Assembly: GCF_036669915.1 (NCBI RefSeq)
Contig: NC_089325.1
Coordinates: 18,045,831 to 18,109,830 of the forward strand
Length of the DNA: 64,000 nucleotides
Direction of reading: 5' to 3'
Source of the DNA: Pocillopora verrucosa
Lineage: Eukaryota; Cnidaria; Anthozoa; Scleractinia; Pocilloporidae
In this document: positions 22,590 to 47,269 of the stretch, one piece after another
Numbering within the stretch: position 1 is the first letter of the stretch
Layout of the letters: the number at the start of each line of letters is the position of its first letter
Notes under the pieces: model-generated
Seen by the model: the letters and a program-made list of their open reading frames with translations, nothing else
Told to the model about the DNA's origin: nothing
Database searches by the model: none
Made by a program: the position numbers and the translations under genes

Positions 22590-24435
22590 TTAATGCGAAC
22601 TCTGTCAAGTCCAGTTGATTGAGTGAAACGAGAATCAAATGTGATTTTATGTGTGGACCTCTTAGAGAACGGCAAATGGTCCTGGAACTGAAACTTAAAA
22701 ATAAGCATGTTTTGTTACTGTCTTGGAATAGGAGTACGCTTGGAGCTAGCTGGCTCTGTTTAATGCTTAGGTATCGGCAGGTTACGAAGCCGAAAATATT
22801 TTTCTGTTGGGCCCCTCAGCAGCTTATTTATCACTGCTTGGCTGTTTGCAGTGCGGCACCCCATTGAGAGCCTAATTGCATATTATTTAAGAGACAAAGT
22901 TTTGTTTAACAAGCGGTAGATAAGAGTCGCTCAAATAGCCTGTGATAAGTGTTGTTCTGTCAAACGACGAAGAAAACATTTAAGTTTAAACCGAAAATTC
23001 GCTCTTGCGCTCGAGGCTTCTTTGGCCTCTCGAACGAATAATTTGTCAAGTTCAAGACAATTTAGTACGAACAGTGCCCCTTTACAAGCGGCACAAAAGC
23101 GGAAGTCAACAAACATTTGCGCGTCATGATACCTGGGTCCACATGATAACAACGAAGGAGTACACTATTCATTTTTTACAGATTCTCTTTATTTATTATT
23201 CAGGGCTATGAAATACTTCGTTCCCGGTTGGATAACAGCGATTTCGTTGAGAAATCATCAGGAAAGATTTCAGTTTAAATCCGTAATTATTGGCGCAAAG
23301 TTGTTACCCCAATAAAGAGGGTGAAGGAAAGATTATCCTCTAACTAAAAAGTACCTTGACCTTTAAACCACAGGCTTATCAAATCAGTTTCTCTGCTGTA
23401 AAAAAGTTTCAACAAAGAAAAATAAAATAATCTGAAAATACAGAGTAAGTTGACCTTGTCAGTGAGAACTAATTGCAATACGAGGTCACTACGTATTTCA
23501 AACATGGGCGTTGTAAAATCAAATCTGATTATAAAATTAAGATTTTTTTCCAATCCAATTGAATATCGCAATATCACATCATCTCTTTTTCTTAACGAAA
23601 ATCGGTGAGTTTCACATGTTTAAGTTTATTTCTTTTAAAGCTATGTATTTGACTTTTGCGTGCACATCAAAATAGTTTCGGTTCCCTTGCAATTGCAACA
23701 ATATTCACGCCGCAGGTCTGATTAATGTTACAGTTCAGCTCAACTGGAATCATTATAAAACGAATTTTCAAAGATCTATTGTGCTCTTTCAATTGAGCAT
23801 AATTTCAGGGATTTTTCGTTAATTTCCTAATAAATTTTTTAGCTATAAAGGTTATAATTTGGCATATTTGCTTCATTTTCAAAAGTTCTCACCGCTCCAT
23901 TTAGATGCAAATGGGGCTTAATGATATTGTTTGCTTGTTTTTTTTTACAATTTACTTCGGTTGATATTAAATAGAAAGCAAAAGAGAGGAATCATAAAAT
24001 GACTCTCAACTAAACAATAATCACTTACAACTATTGTCTTTCTGCTAATGAAGAAATTAAGGATACAACAAACCACTGAACGCAAACACCCATCCGTTTC
24101 AAAAATTTTCAAGGAAGGAGGCCCCAATTTCCATACCTCTTTCTGAGTGGAAAAAAGCTCAGGGGAATTTAAATTTCATAGTGACCACTGAAACACAATT
24201 AGTGCATGGCTAAAGAAGGTAAGCTAAGCAAGGAAAATAAATTTTGAACCACCCCGTGAAAAGTTATTGTGATTTAATGCAAATAACTAACAATAGCTAA
24301 ATGTAGGGAGAAGTGTAAGGTGTTCACCGCTGACACACTGTCGGCAACATAACCATGTTTGGTTGGCTTTTAAACAACCTGTTGTCCCTTCTACATGCAC
24401 CATGGATGCTCTCCCCATACATCTCTTGATTGGTT
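22590..24435. other. Intergenic between SLC32-like gene B and SH2D4 3' end
   Basis: Convergent 3' ends. Probably 3' UTR of the transporter up to about 23330, then AT-rich DNA. The short ORFs have no recognisable content. Confidence 0.5.
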
Positions 24436-24440
24436 GACAA

Positions 24441-27400
24441 TTAAAATTTTGTGGAGAAAGAATCAGACTTCTGTGTAGGAGGAAGAAGCTCTTGATAATC
24501 CGGGGGATTGCAGTCCTGACCACAAGGGATTTTCAAAAGTTCTTGTCCCACTCCAGTGATTGGTCTCTGTTTATGAAATTCCACTAAATCTTTGAGAGTT
24601 TCATGAGCGATCTGATTGTGGCCAAAAAACTGGTAAGTGTTTTCACTGGTGTCGACCAGATAATGCTTGCAGCGCTCCGGTGCACGGTAAGTTATAGTAT
24701 AACCCCAAACTCTCTCGCTCACGCGAACCAAAAACGACCCCGGTGGTTTATTGACGAGCAAATTTTCAGCATCCTGTCGGGAGATTATTCCTGAAAAAGA
24801 AAAAAAAAAAAAGAAGATACATCACAGGTTGGTCTACTTTGCGACTGGCAAATAACTTTTCCTTCACACACTAGTAGTCGACAACATCTCAGCTTATGTA
24901 AACTGACTGTTTGATGTCTTATTATTATTCCCGAAGATAGTAACTGAAATCCCACAAACAAATAGTGAAAAAAGTAAAATATGAAGTAGTTCTAAAGTGT
25001 TCTGCCCAGCGAGAATAGTTAGACTCCCACACAGTCTATGTGCAGACAGTAACTGAAGTCACACAAACAAAATATTGAAAAAAAGTAAAGTATAAAGTAG
25101 TTGTAATTGTTCTGCCCAGCGATAATAGTTACAGACTCCCACACAGTCTATGGTCACCTGCTTTAAGTATTTACACATCCCAAAGCTCCGATTCTCACCG
25201 TGAAAATAAGGTAGTATCTGATCGCCGTCGTAACAAATTCTCTTAGCTAGCTCTTCTTGCCGAAACCACTCGATAACGTTCTTTTTACTTTTTGGTTTGA
25301 CGCTCCTTCTTGGCCTGAGAGGAGTAGTATTGCTTGGCGGAGGAGGTCTGGGGGGAGCCGCAGGTTTGACATCACTGGGTCTGTGGATTTAAACAACAAT
25401 ATTTAACACATAACAACAACAGCAATTCAGTCATAACGAGTCATTTCTTTCAACATTTTTGGCTTTGGTCATCCTTTACACAAGGTATTCACTTAAGAAT
25501 TCTCTTCGCTTTGTAATTATCCGGAAATGAGCACTTAGGCTACTTCTAAATCCAAGGAAATCTAATGTGTAAGAGGCGCGTTAAATAGAGGAACAGTCTC
25601 CCATAATGATATGTACGGAGATCTGACTAACACAGCCACAGTATATACTGAAGGACACTTACAACCTGGAGACACCATACGCATACCTTGAGGGTACGGG
25701 TGGCGGTGGTCTCTGTGGTTTTGCACTAACTGATTTCCTTCGTGTCGGCTCAATCATGCTTCTCCTCTTTGCCTCCTCTCGCTCTCTTAAGACTTCCCTC
25801 CGCGCTACACTAACAGAGCTTCTCCTTCGGTTTTCTTCATCGTCAGCTTTCTTTTGTTGTTCCTTCCATGCTGCCTCCTCTTTTTGCATTTGATCGTCCT
25901 CTTTCTTTTTTAGCGCCTCTCGTGCCTTTCTCAAGCTCGCATATATCTCTTGTGCTCGTTTAGATTCATTTTCCAACAGTTCCTTATCTCGGCGTTCTTT
26001 CTCTGCCTTTCTTTGTTGTAAGCGCTCTATCACCTCTCTTTGTTTTTTCTCTGCTTCCTTTTGTTGTTCTTCTACCCTTCGTTTCTCTTCTTCCAGTTTT
26101 CGAGCTTTTTCAAGCGCTTCCTACAACACGATAAAACAAAAGTTCAAATTCCATCGAGCACTTAGCTTTGATTCAGCAAAGACTACACAGATTCCCCCAT
26201 AACTCAAGATCAAAGTAAACAGCTTGCGTCAAAGAATCAAAGCTGAAACGATTGTCACGCAAAACTGTGTTGCTACATAATAAGGGTTTTGGTTTTCTTT
26301 AAGGCACGTTAAATACACAACTCAAAAATGCTCGGTGCGCTCATCAAATCGCACCTTTGGGGGGTTGGAGAGAATTTGACCTTGTCGTTTCAAGACGAAG
26401 GGCTTTTGAGTCGGATTGTCTGGTGAAGTTGATGCGTAGGTAATCACTTGTGGCTTGAAAATGCGTAACGACTTTCATTAAAAAAAAATGGGAAATGAAT
26501 GGAAGGAGTTCCAAAAAGTAATACTGTACGTTTCTTCCCTAGGGAAAGGTATTTGACTGTGAATTCAAATATCAAACATAGTAACAATTTAAAACCAAAA
26601 GAAATCTTGTCACCTGCTCTTGCTTCTTTCTTCTTGCCTCCTCCAAAGCTCTTTCCCTTGCTTTTCTCTCTTCTTCAGCTCTTCTTTCAGCCTCTTCTGC
26701 TTTCTTTCGAGCGAGTTCTTCCTCTTGCTTTCTTTTCTCCAATTCAATTCTTCTCTTCTCTTCTTCGGCTTTTCGTTTTTCTTCAACTGCCTTCCATTTC
26801 TCTCTTGCCTCAGCTTGTCTCTTTTCCTCCTCCTCCTTTTTCCTTCTTTCCTCTGCTCTCCTGCGTTCTTCCTCTTCTCTTTTCTTTCTCTCCTCTTCTT
26901 GACGTTTCCTTTCCTCCTCCTTCCTCAGTTCTTCCGCTTTTTTAGCAGCTAGTCTTGCTTCCTGTTGCATCAACATGAAATAAATCACTTCGTTTGGTCT
27001 AAAACAGGCAAATGTTTCCCGAGCGATGCTTCTTATTTCCCTCAAAAAAAAAACAAAAAAAAAACAGGGTACTTATTGACGACAAATAAAATTGCATCCA
27101 AAAAAACCCCCTTTCCTAAACAACGTGTCCATAAAATGCGACTGTAATTTAAAAGTGGTGGTTCTTCAAGGAAAAGAGTTCTTAAAGAAGCTTAAACATA
27201 CAGTAATCAACGAATATGGAAGCGATCCACGCAGTTATGAACATACTGAAGTGGTAGAGAAAATACGGCCTGAAAAAATTCAGGCCCGTACGGGATTTGA
27301 ACCTTTGACCTCGGTGAAACCGGTTTTGCAGAGGTCATGGGTCATGGGCAGAGGTCATGGGTTCAAATCCCGCACGGGCCTTAAATTTTTTTTAGGCCCT

Positions 27401-29943
27401 GTTTTCACTTCTACTTCAGTAGTGTTCAGAAGTGCGAGGATCACTTCCATATTCGTTTCTTCAACCGCAGTTCACATACATGATTTTCATGTATGTACAG
27501 TCATTTATACAGTAACCAATTGTGCATATAAATAAGCATCAGCCTTAATATTCTCCCAAAGCCAACCCAAGATTACGAATTACCAAAAAGATCCTGCAAC
27601 TCATTTGATAAAAAAGGACTGCAAAGTACGAAAAAAAAGATGAAAGCCAAGAACAAGTGAGCTGACGAAACATAACTACATGCTATGAAAACATACTATA
27701 AGTAGACTTCGCAAAGTTATTAAACCCTGAGTTTGCATCTTTCCTGACCTCTTCAAGTCTTTTCTTTTCAGCTTCTCTTGCAGCCGCTTCCCTGGCCAAC
27801 CTCGCCTCTTCTTCCTTCAGTTTCCTTTCTTCCTCCTGCCTCTCAAGTTCCTTTCTTTTTATTTCTTCCATTTCTTTATGTGCAAGTTCTTTTGCCTTCT
27901 TTTCATCTTCAGCCAGAGCTTCTAATTCCTTCTCTAAAAAATTATTGATAGTGACATTATTTGAGCTGAAAGTACAGAGCAGTTTGAAATAAAATAATCC
28001 TTGCTTTTTATCACTTCCCAATAGCCTGCGCAAGTAGCATGAGTTAAGAGTGCGTTTCACTGAAGGAGATGAGAATGAATTAAGAAGTTTTTATTACTCA
28101 TGAGAAATCTGCTAATTGTCACCAAAGACAATTTTCAGGGAATCCGGTCATTTCGATACAAAGTCGTTTCGATATAAATCAAAGTCGATTCGTTACTCAT
28201 GTAAAGTCGATTCGATACAAACTCACGTTACTTCAAGTCATTTCGGTACAGAATACTACACTATACATAAATGACCAAACGAACCAAACGAACCTTTAAA
28301 GACATACTCACTAGAGCAAATACAAACCTCCGTTGTAAATAAAACAAACCTTCACCTCCATACCTCTGGAAAGTCCCAGGTTCCTCCTAATCTGCCTTCC
28401 TCACCGCCCATCGGACATAAAGCTTTTCTTTTTGGGCGAGGGGAAACCGAGTTGTACAACTCGGTCGATTGAGTCGTGGGGAAACTGGAAATTACAACAA
28501 CGTCGATCGATCGAATTGGGTCGAATTTGAGCTAATTTGTTGAATAGAAAATAACAAATTACCACACAGATCAAAGACAAAAACTAACATTTATACTGAA
28601 CTTTTCTCGAGCTTACTTCTGTATCGAAACAACTTCAGTTTGTATCAAATCAACTTTACATGTGTAACGAATAGACTTTGACTTGTATCGAAACGACTTG
28701 AATTGAAACGACTTTGTATCGAAACGACCGTGAACCATTTTTAGGCTAAGCATTCCAGCCAACAATGTATAAACCTTCCAAGCTTTCACTTTTTGTTTGT
28801 AAAAGTATTCTTAACTAAAATTCTGAACATCTCAGTGTAAACCTCTTTGTTTCTCTTCCAATTCTTGAGCTAAGGAAGCCATCCCAATTTTGGGAACTAG
28901 GTAAATTGAAAGTATTGAACTGTGTTAGAAAATATATCGTAGCCAGCTATAAGAAAGAACAGTTACAAGACAGGTACAACTGTATTGTCCCTTTTAGGTA
29001 ACCAGCCCTTCACAAAAAAATGGTCAGTAAAAATGCAAACCTGATGAAGTAGCTGACTCTCTTACCTGTTCACAACTTCTTCAGGTTCAAAAATTTCAGT
29101 TTACACAAATAGTAAAAACTCTACTCCTCAAAGCAACCTCTACAGTCAGCAATGCTTCTATTTCTTTTAAAAACAAGCTGTTGTTCCAAACAAGCCAAGT
29201 TTTGTATATATTAAGCAGGGAAGCATATTAATTCACTTACTCTTCAAAACTGCCTCAAAATCTTGTTTGTCATCATCATCTTCTCCTAGTACCCAAACCC
29301 ATGGATTTCCATCAACAGCAATCAAAAATTCTACACATTTTGCATTTGCTGGGGGAGGGAAATCAAATTAATCAATTATGATAACAAATTATTACTTTAT
29401 AGTGACTTGTAGGAAGCAGTATTGAGATTATGTTATTTTATTACTTTTCCCTAAAGCTGCACATCAAAATGCTTGCTTTAAAGCTTTACTCTGTCTCCTG
29501 AGAAAAGACACTTCTTATAAAAATTCTCTGTGGCATTTGCTATGACTTTTTTATGCATTGTAACAATGGTGTGTTTAGTTTGTTTGACAGGATGAGTGAA
29601 CTTCATGTTCAAGTCAAGCACAACATAACCCTGCCATACTTCCACTGCACTCATTTGACCGCAATGTACAAATACACACATAAGGACACCCATATCTCCT
29701 CTCACCCCCCCCCCCACCCTTCTCAGGAAAAACCACTGCAAGTCCAAGTAGAAACTTACCTTTCTGTGGACGTGGTTTTGGTGGATTCATTGCTTCTTTC
29801 TTTTCCAGTTCATCTTCTCGTAAACGCCATCGTCGCACTTGCTCCTCTCGCATTTTTACAAAAAGAATTTGCTTCTGTTCTTCTGGAAGCTCAGCCAGCA
29901 GCTCAGGATCTACGTACATATCGCGCAGAATTTGGGCCAACAT
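24441..29943 (-). CDS. SH2D4: SH2 domain-containing protein 4 (SH2D4A/B orthologue), complete
   Basis: Cytoplasmic adaptor with a C-terminal phosphotyrosine-binding SH2 domain. Exons (minus): 29943-29760, 29348-29241, 27933-27749, 26961-26614, 26120-25687, 25380-25199, 24790-24441. All junctions are GT..AG with matching phases, giving 596 residues. N-terminus [38 protein letters not shown] and exon 2 [10 protein letters not shown] match vertebrate SH2D4A closely. Residues about 96-400 are a Glu/Lys/Arg-rich coiled coil, followed by a Pro-rich linker ([17 protein letters not shown]) and then SH2 from about 465: [21 protein letters not shown] with the pTyr-binding Arg503. It is longer than the human protein (454 residues), mostly in the coiled coil. 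The exon 3 donor (GAG|GTCAGG) is the least certain junction; it was chosen because it alone keeps phase 0. Confidence 0.92.
24930..25152. repeat. Tandem duplication, two units of about 110 bases
   Basis: In the last intron of the SH2D4 gene. Both units carry AGTAACTGAA.TC.CACAAACA, TGTTCTGCCCAGCGA.AATAG and ACTCCCACACAGTCTATG, with few differences; the second unit starts near 25047. Confidence 0.8.
27205..27305 (-). repeat. tRNA-derived SINE-like repeat, inverted left arm
   Basis: CGAATATGGAAGCGATCCAC, ..CTGAAGTGGTAGAGAAAATA.. and GGCCCGTACGGGATTTGAAC. The complement of the last block is a pol III B-box-like GTTCAAATCCCG. It matches, in inverted orientation, the repeat at 27340-27465. Lies in intron 3 of SH2D4. 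Confidence 0.65.
27340..27465 (+). repeat. tRNA-derived SINE-like repeat, inverted right arm
   Basis: Carries GGTCATGGGTTCAAATCCCG (B-box-like) and CACGGGCCTTAAATTTTT, then ACTTCTACTTCAGTAGTGTT and GATCACTTCCATATTCG, the complement of the left arm at 27205. It also has a small tandem GGTCATGGGCAGA/GGTCATGGG duplication. The A-box half of a full tRNA-like head is missing, so both copies are truncated at the junction between them. Confidence 0.65.
28146..28729. mobile_element. Foldback/MITE-like element with long subrepeated TIRs
   Basis: About 584 bases in intron 2 of SH2D4. Each terminal arm (about 120 bases) is made of repeats of GTCGTTTCGATACAAA-type units. Left: GGTCATTTCGATACAAAGTC, ..CATGTAAAGTCGATTCGATA. 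The complement of the right arm gives GGTCGTTTCGATACAAAGTC, ..CATGTAAAGTTGATTTGATA. A perfect 20-base palindrome (ACCGAGTTGTACAACTCGGT, 28446-28465) sits almost at the centre. No coding capacity and no clear target-site duplication. Confidence 0.8.
29705..29715 (+). repeat. (C)11 homopolymer run
   Basis: Uninterrupted run of C in intron 1 of the minus-strand SH2D4 gene, just beyond the exon 1 donor. Confidence 0.95.
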
Positions 29944-29949
29944 GGTGAT

Positions 29950-31425
29950 CAATAGTGTCACTGATGAAAGAAGAGATTGAAATTTTAAAAGAGGCATTAA
30001 CTAAAGGAAAATATTCCAACAATAATAGCACATCCTAGCATATAAAACTTAGTTCCCTTCAACTTGTAACTTTTAAAACTTAAACAGTGAAAAAAGAAAA
30101 AAAGAAAAAAAGGTTTAAGCAAGTGTAGTTCTGGGAGTCTTAAGGGGGTAAAGAAGGAAAAGGGAAGGATTCATTAAAAAAAAAAGCAAGGCATGTAAGC
30201 CTTATGACTCTGCTTGGTTATCTGAATGAACTGCAATTGAAGTTATAAATAGATATGCATTTGCAAAAATTCCAGCTATAAAAATCAACCACCAGTAAAT
30301 GAGCATAAAAGGATTTGAAAAGACAAATGACTTTACATAGTTATTGTACTAATGCTCAAAGAACAATTATTCCAAAAATTATGCTCAAATTTCTTCCTAT
30401 AAATAAGATCTCTGAAGGAAAACAAAAGCCATGCAATGCTGTCAAATGATGTAAAATGGAACTTCAAGAAAAAATTCTTCATATCACCTGATGATAAATA
30501 TAGCTTTCCATCAGTCATCTGACAGTCCCTCAAGTATTTTTTCATTAATTATCCAATCAAAGCAACAGATGTAGCAGTCTGTTTACAAACCCTCCATCTA
30601 ATCCCCCAGGATCAAAGAAATAATTAATCAACCATCTTTGGAGCTCTTTGAAGAAAATTTATTCTTTGTTTCTCACAAAGCTACAACTTGCTATTAGATA
30701 AGAATCAAATAAAATATTGTTGCCATGCCAATTAACAGCCCATCATTGGAACTCACCATGTGTTAAAGTGGTTAAAATCGCCATGTGATTGTCACACTTT
30801 GTCTGGCAATGTTAAACTCTTAAACACCCGCAAACCAAATTCATTGATAGGAAGCCTTGACTAAGCTCCAAAACATTTTTCTCTGGATTAATTGGAATGT
30901 TTTTCTTTTAACAAGTTCAGCTTTTCTATATGCAATTACGCAATGTGGATTAAGGCTCACACAGATTACAGATGAGTTTAAAGTCTCAAAAGTTTTCTTG
31001 TATAATTCCTTGATTTTAATTAGTGCCCATCCTAAAATTATGCCAGATGGTTCATTTCAATTCCTTGCACTTTGGAAAACTGATAATAAGTACATGTATA
31101 TGATTTTGTTTTTTGGTTTTTTCTCCCGACTGCAGTTGCTCAAGTTGTACTTACATATACACCTTTTTTAGCATGAGACAGTTATGAAGTCACATGTAAA
31201 CCCTTACTTTTTTAAATACATTTATTTATGTAACTTCTCACTTCTTAAATAAATCATAAAAATAAAAGATAAAAATTGCAGTCACACCATCAGTTGTTTT
31301 ACCAACTTGAGAGTAAATGAGACAAAAGAGGGAAGAAAAGATGTTTGCTGCTACATCCATTTCCCAAAATTATAACTATTGTGAGATAACTAAAATTGAA
31401 TAAAAAGTAAGAGCATAGACATTAC
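29950..31425. other. Region upstream of SH2D4, no supported coding exon
   Basis: AT-rich. Probably contains the SH2D4 promoter and any 5' UTR exon, but no element could be identified. ORFs here (for example 30857-31171 plus) have AT-driven composition and no family resemblance. Confidence 0.4.
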
Positions 31426-31432
31426 TCACAAT

Positions 31433-31552
31433 TCAATCAATCGTTTGTTCTTTAAGGAGCATTCCAATATACAGGAAGATGATCGAGATAAAACTCAGCA
31501 CAAAGGAAAGAACAGCGAAGACAATGATGCAACAGATCACATTATTATGCAT
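31433..31552 (-). CDS. Candidate 39-residue single-pass membrane micropeptide
   Basis: Minus-strand ORF: MHNNVICCIIVFAVLSFVLS continuing FISIIFLYIGMLLKEQTID, stop. One membrane segment spans residues 5-33, with a short polar N-terminus and a KEQTID tail. It lies in a well-formed exon, 31589-31430: acceptor TTTTCTTCCAG|AAATC and donor GAATT|GTGAGT placed just after the stop. An in-frame TAA upstream of the ATG in the same exon argues that this ATG is the real start and not the middle of a larger protein. A 6-codon upstream ORF (ATGGACACC..TAA) overlaps it. The codons are locally richer in C at third positions than the flanks. Size and shape recall regulatory micropeptides such as sarcolipin-type proteins, but I see no sequence identity to any of them. 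Confidence 0.45.
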   Translation of the reverse strand: MHNNVICCIIVFAVLSFVLSFISIIFLYIGMLLKEQTID

Positions 31553-31589
31553 TCCTGGTGTCCATTACAACTTGACTATATCCTGATTT

Positions 31590-33280
31590 CTGGAAGAAAA
31601 CAACAAAAAAAAGGGTTAAACATTCAATCATTTCCATCAATACATTTCATATTTATTTAAATTGATGCCAAGAGTTCTGTGACCTTCTAACTAAATCAAT
31701 TTAAATTTTGAAAATAAATTATGCCATCAGCTTTAAAGAATTACTGTGCTCAAGGCAGGTGAAATAGCTTTTGTTATTCAGTTTATACTTGTGCATGCTG
31801 CAGTTCAATTTCAACACTGGTTTAACATTCTTCTCCTTTTCTTTCTTTATGTGATGATGTATCAATGAAATACCGGAAATACAAATTTAACCAAACGGTA
31901 GTTGCCATGAAGCAAAAGAAGGAAAATCTTGACAATATGAGAAACTTTCCTGGCCAACATAGATGCAAATTCACTCAACATAAAAAATTTTAATGACAAA
32001 TGTACATTACTGATTGAATTAATTAAAACATAACAAAAGGAACTATCAATCCAGTTATTTCTCACAAGAATAGATAACAGAAAAAGTCAGCAAAATATGT
32101 CACTTTCAGCTTCAAATTACACAGAGCACATCTGCAGATTATGGAGACAGAAGATTTGAGTGACTGTTATGTTAATGAGCAATTAAGCCTCACATATTTA
32201 AAATGAACTTCTATAATTATCATTATGTGATTAGTTCCTTGTGGGACATTTTGTTTTCACTAAAATTGTTTTCTCTCCCAAAAATTAAAAAAGGGTCTTA
32301 CCCATTATTATGAACATAAATGATATGAAGCAGATTCCCTCCTAAAACTACAGTTAAATGTATCTATAGACAAAACAAGTCCTGCTCCCAGTGACTTTCC
32401 CCTGTTACAGAATTGTAGACACTTCATGCAGTCCCAAAATTTTTTTAAAATAGTTTTCCTCTCATTATTTGGGTCATTTGGACATACTCAAAGAAAAATG
32501 TAATTAGGACATTCAAGAAGTTTAAAATTTGTACTGGACAGTATTTTTACCTTTATGTTGTCATTACATGCCCAACTATCACAGTAAATGTTAACCAATG
32601 ATTAAAGGAAAGAGGTTATCTTAAAATACATTTTATAGCAGAAAAAATCGTGAACTGCACTTTTAAACCAAAAACAACATCATTTTAACTGACTTGTACT
32701 AATTAGGGCTATACCAACTAAGGACGCCAAATGGCAGTCCTAAAGGTGTTCCCCAGACTCCTTCCCATGACGGGTTTCAGTGTGTTAAACCCTACCCTTA
32801 GGGAAATTCTGGTTTTGACTTGTAACCCGCTGATTTTGGTTTTGACTTGAGCCCATTAGTAACCATTAACACGGTCACCAATGAGCCAAAACAAATTGGC
32901 CGTTTTAACGGGGTGGCCATATTACAAGGGCAGGATCAAATTTCTTGATCACCTTGCAAGTTGCCTAGGCAGATGTGTCAATATTTATTTCCTTTATTAT
33001 GTTTGCAATAAAAACAGGGAGGGGTGTAGCTTATTTGTAAACAAATCAGCTCTTTGGTTAGTACAGGGCAGAGATCAATCACATCAACATGTAACAGGCA
33101 TTTTGGTTTTCTAGATTAAGTGCTAGTGGCTGCATTAATGGGGTGAAATTAAAAAGGATTCTCCTGTTTGGGATTTTAAAATGTGGCTGTTGGCTGTATT
33201 AACATGTGACCATATCAACAGGGGATTTTTAGAAGAAAATGTATGGAAATTTTTCCAGACCATAAAAAGGTGGCCATAAT
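31590..33280. other. Intergenic, no gene seen
   Basis: AT-rich with scattered short ORFs and no recognisable family signal. An upstream exon for the micropeptide candidate would lie here but was not identified. Confidence 0.4.
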
Positions 33281-33284
33281 AATA

Positions 33285-33740
33285 ATAATTACAGTTCTAT
33301 AATGTAGACCTCTTTATGGATATATTCAGTTGTACTTTGCAATATTGTTGAAGTAAAATTATGTTAAAAGCAACAAAAAACAAACCATTTGAAGGCTAAA
33401 TTAAAAAAATGAGTTTTAACAGCAGTCTTGAAAGTGTCCAATGTCTTTATGTTGCAAATTGTCAAAGGTAACGCATTCCAAAGATATAGTGCACTGACTG
33501 GAATGCATGATCGTCAAGGGTTGGATGGGTCTTAGTACTAGGTAACTTGCAAAACAATTAAATAATTAGGAGCTAGACCACATAAACACTTAAATGTCAA
33601 AAGTAGAATCTTAAACTTTATACAGTAACTAATTGGGAACCAATGAAGTTGAAAAAGCAATGGTCTAACATGACAGAATCTTGGTGTTCCTGTGACAATG
33701 ACAACCTTCGTAATAACGAAGGTGACCATTTTATCAAGGT
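33285..33740 (-). mobile_element. CR1/L2-like LINE 3' fragment
   Basis: On the minus strand: VIVTGTPRFCHVRPLLFQLH, WFPISYCIKFKILLLTFKCL and CGLAPNYL, then after a break LWNALPLTICNIKTLDTFKT and AVKTHFF. This is the C-terminal region of the same kind of ORF2 as the LINE at 1-2308 (LHWLPIQARIKFKILLLTFK; LWNRLPHEI). The (AAT)n tract at 33278-33290 is the expected 3' microsatellite tail. Frames are broken; inactive. Confidence 0.8.
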
Positions 33741-33799
33741 GGCTATAAGGGAGGGTTGCACTGTAATTATAAATATAACCCTCCTTTGGGTGAATTGGG

Positions 33800-47263
<13,464 letters not shown>

Positions 47264-47269
47264 TACACG

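Noticed and set aside
26499..26952. Plus-strand ORFs rich in Leu, Ser, Phe and Pro
   Set aside because: They are the complement of the Glu/Lys/Arg coiled-coil exon of the minus-strand SH2D4 gene, whose GAA/GAG/AAG codons become TTC/CTC/CTT.
27290..27380. tRNA gene
   Set aside because: A B-box-like motif is present twice in opposite orientation, but there is no A box, anticodon arm or acceptor stem for a functional tRNA.
27092..27535. 147-codon plus-strand ORF
   Set aside because: It spans the inverted SINE-like repeat; the frame is fortuitous.
30857..31171. 104-codon plus-strand ORF with hydrophobic stretches
   Set aside because: AT-driven Phe/Leu/Ile/Tyr composition, no splice sites, no family resemblance.
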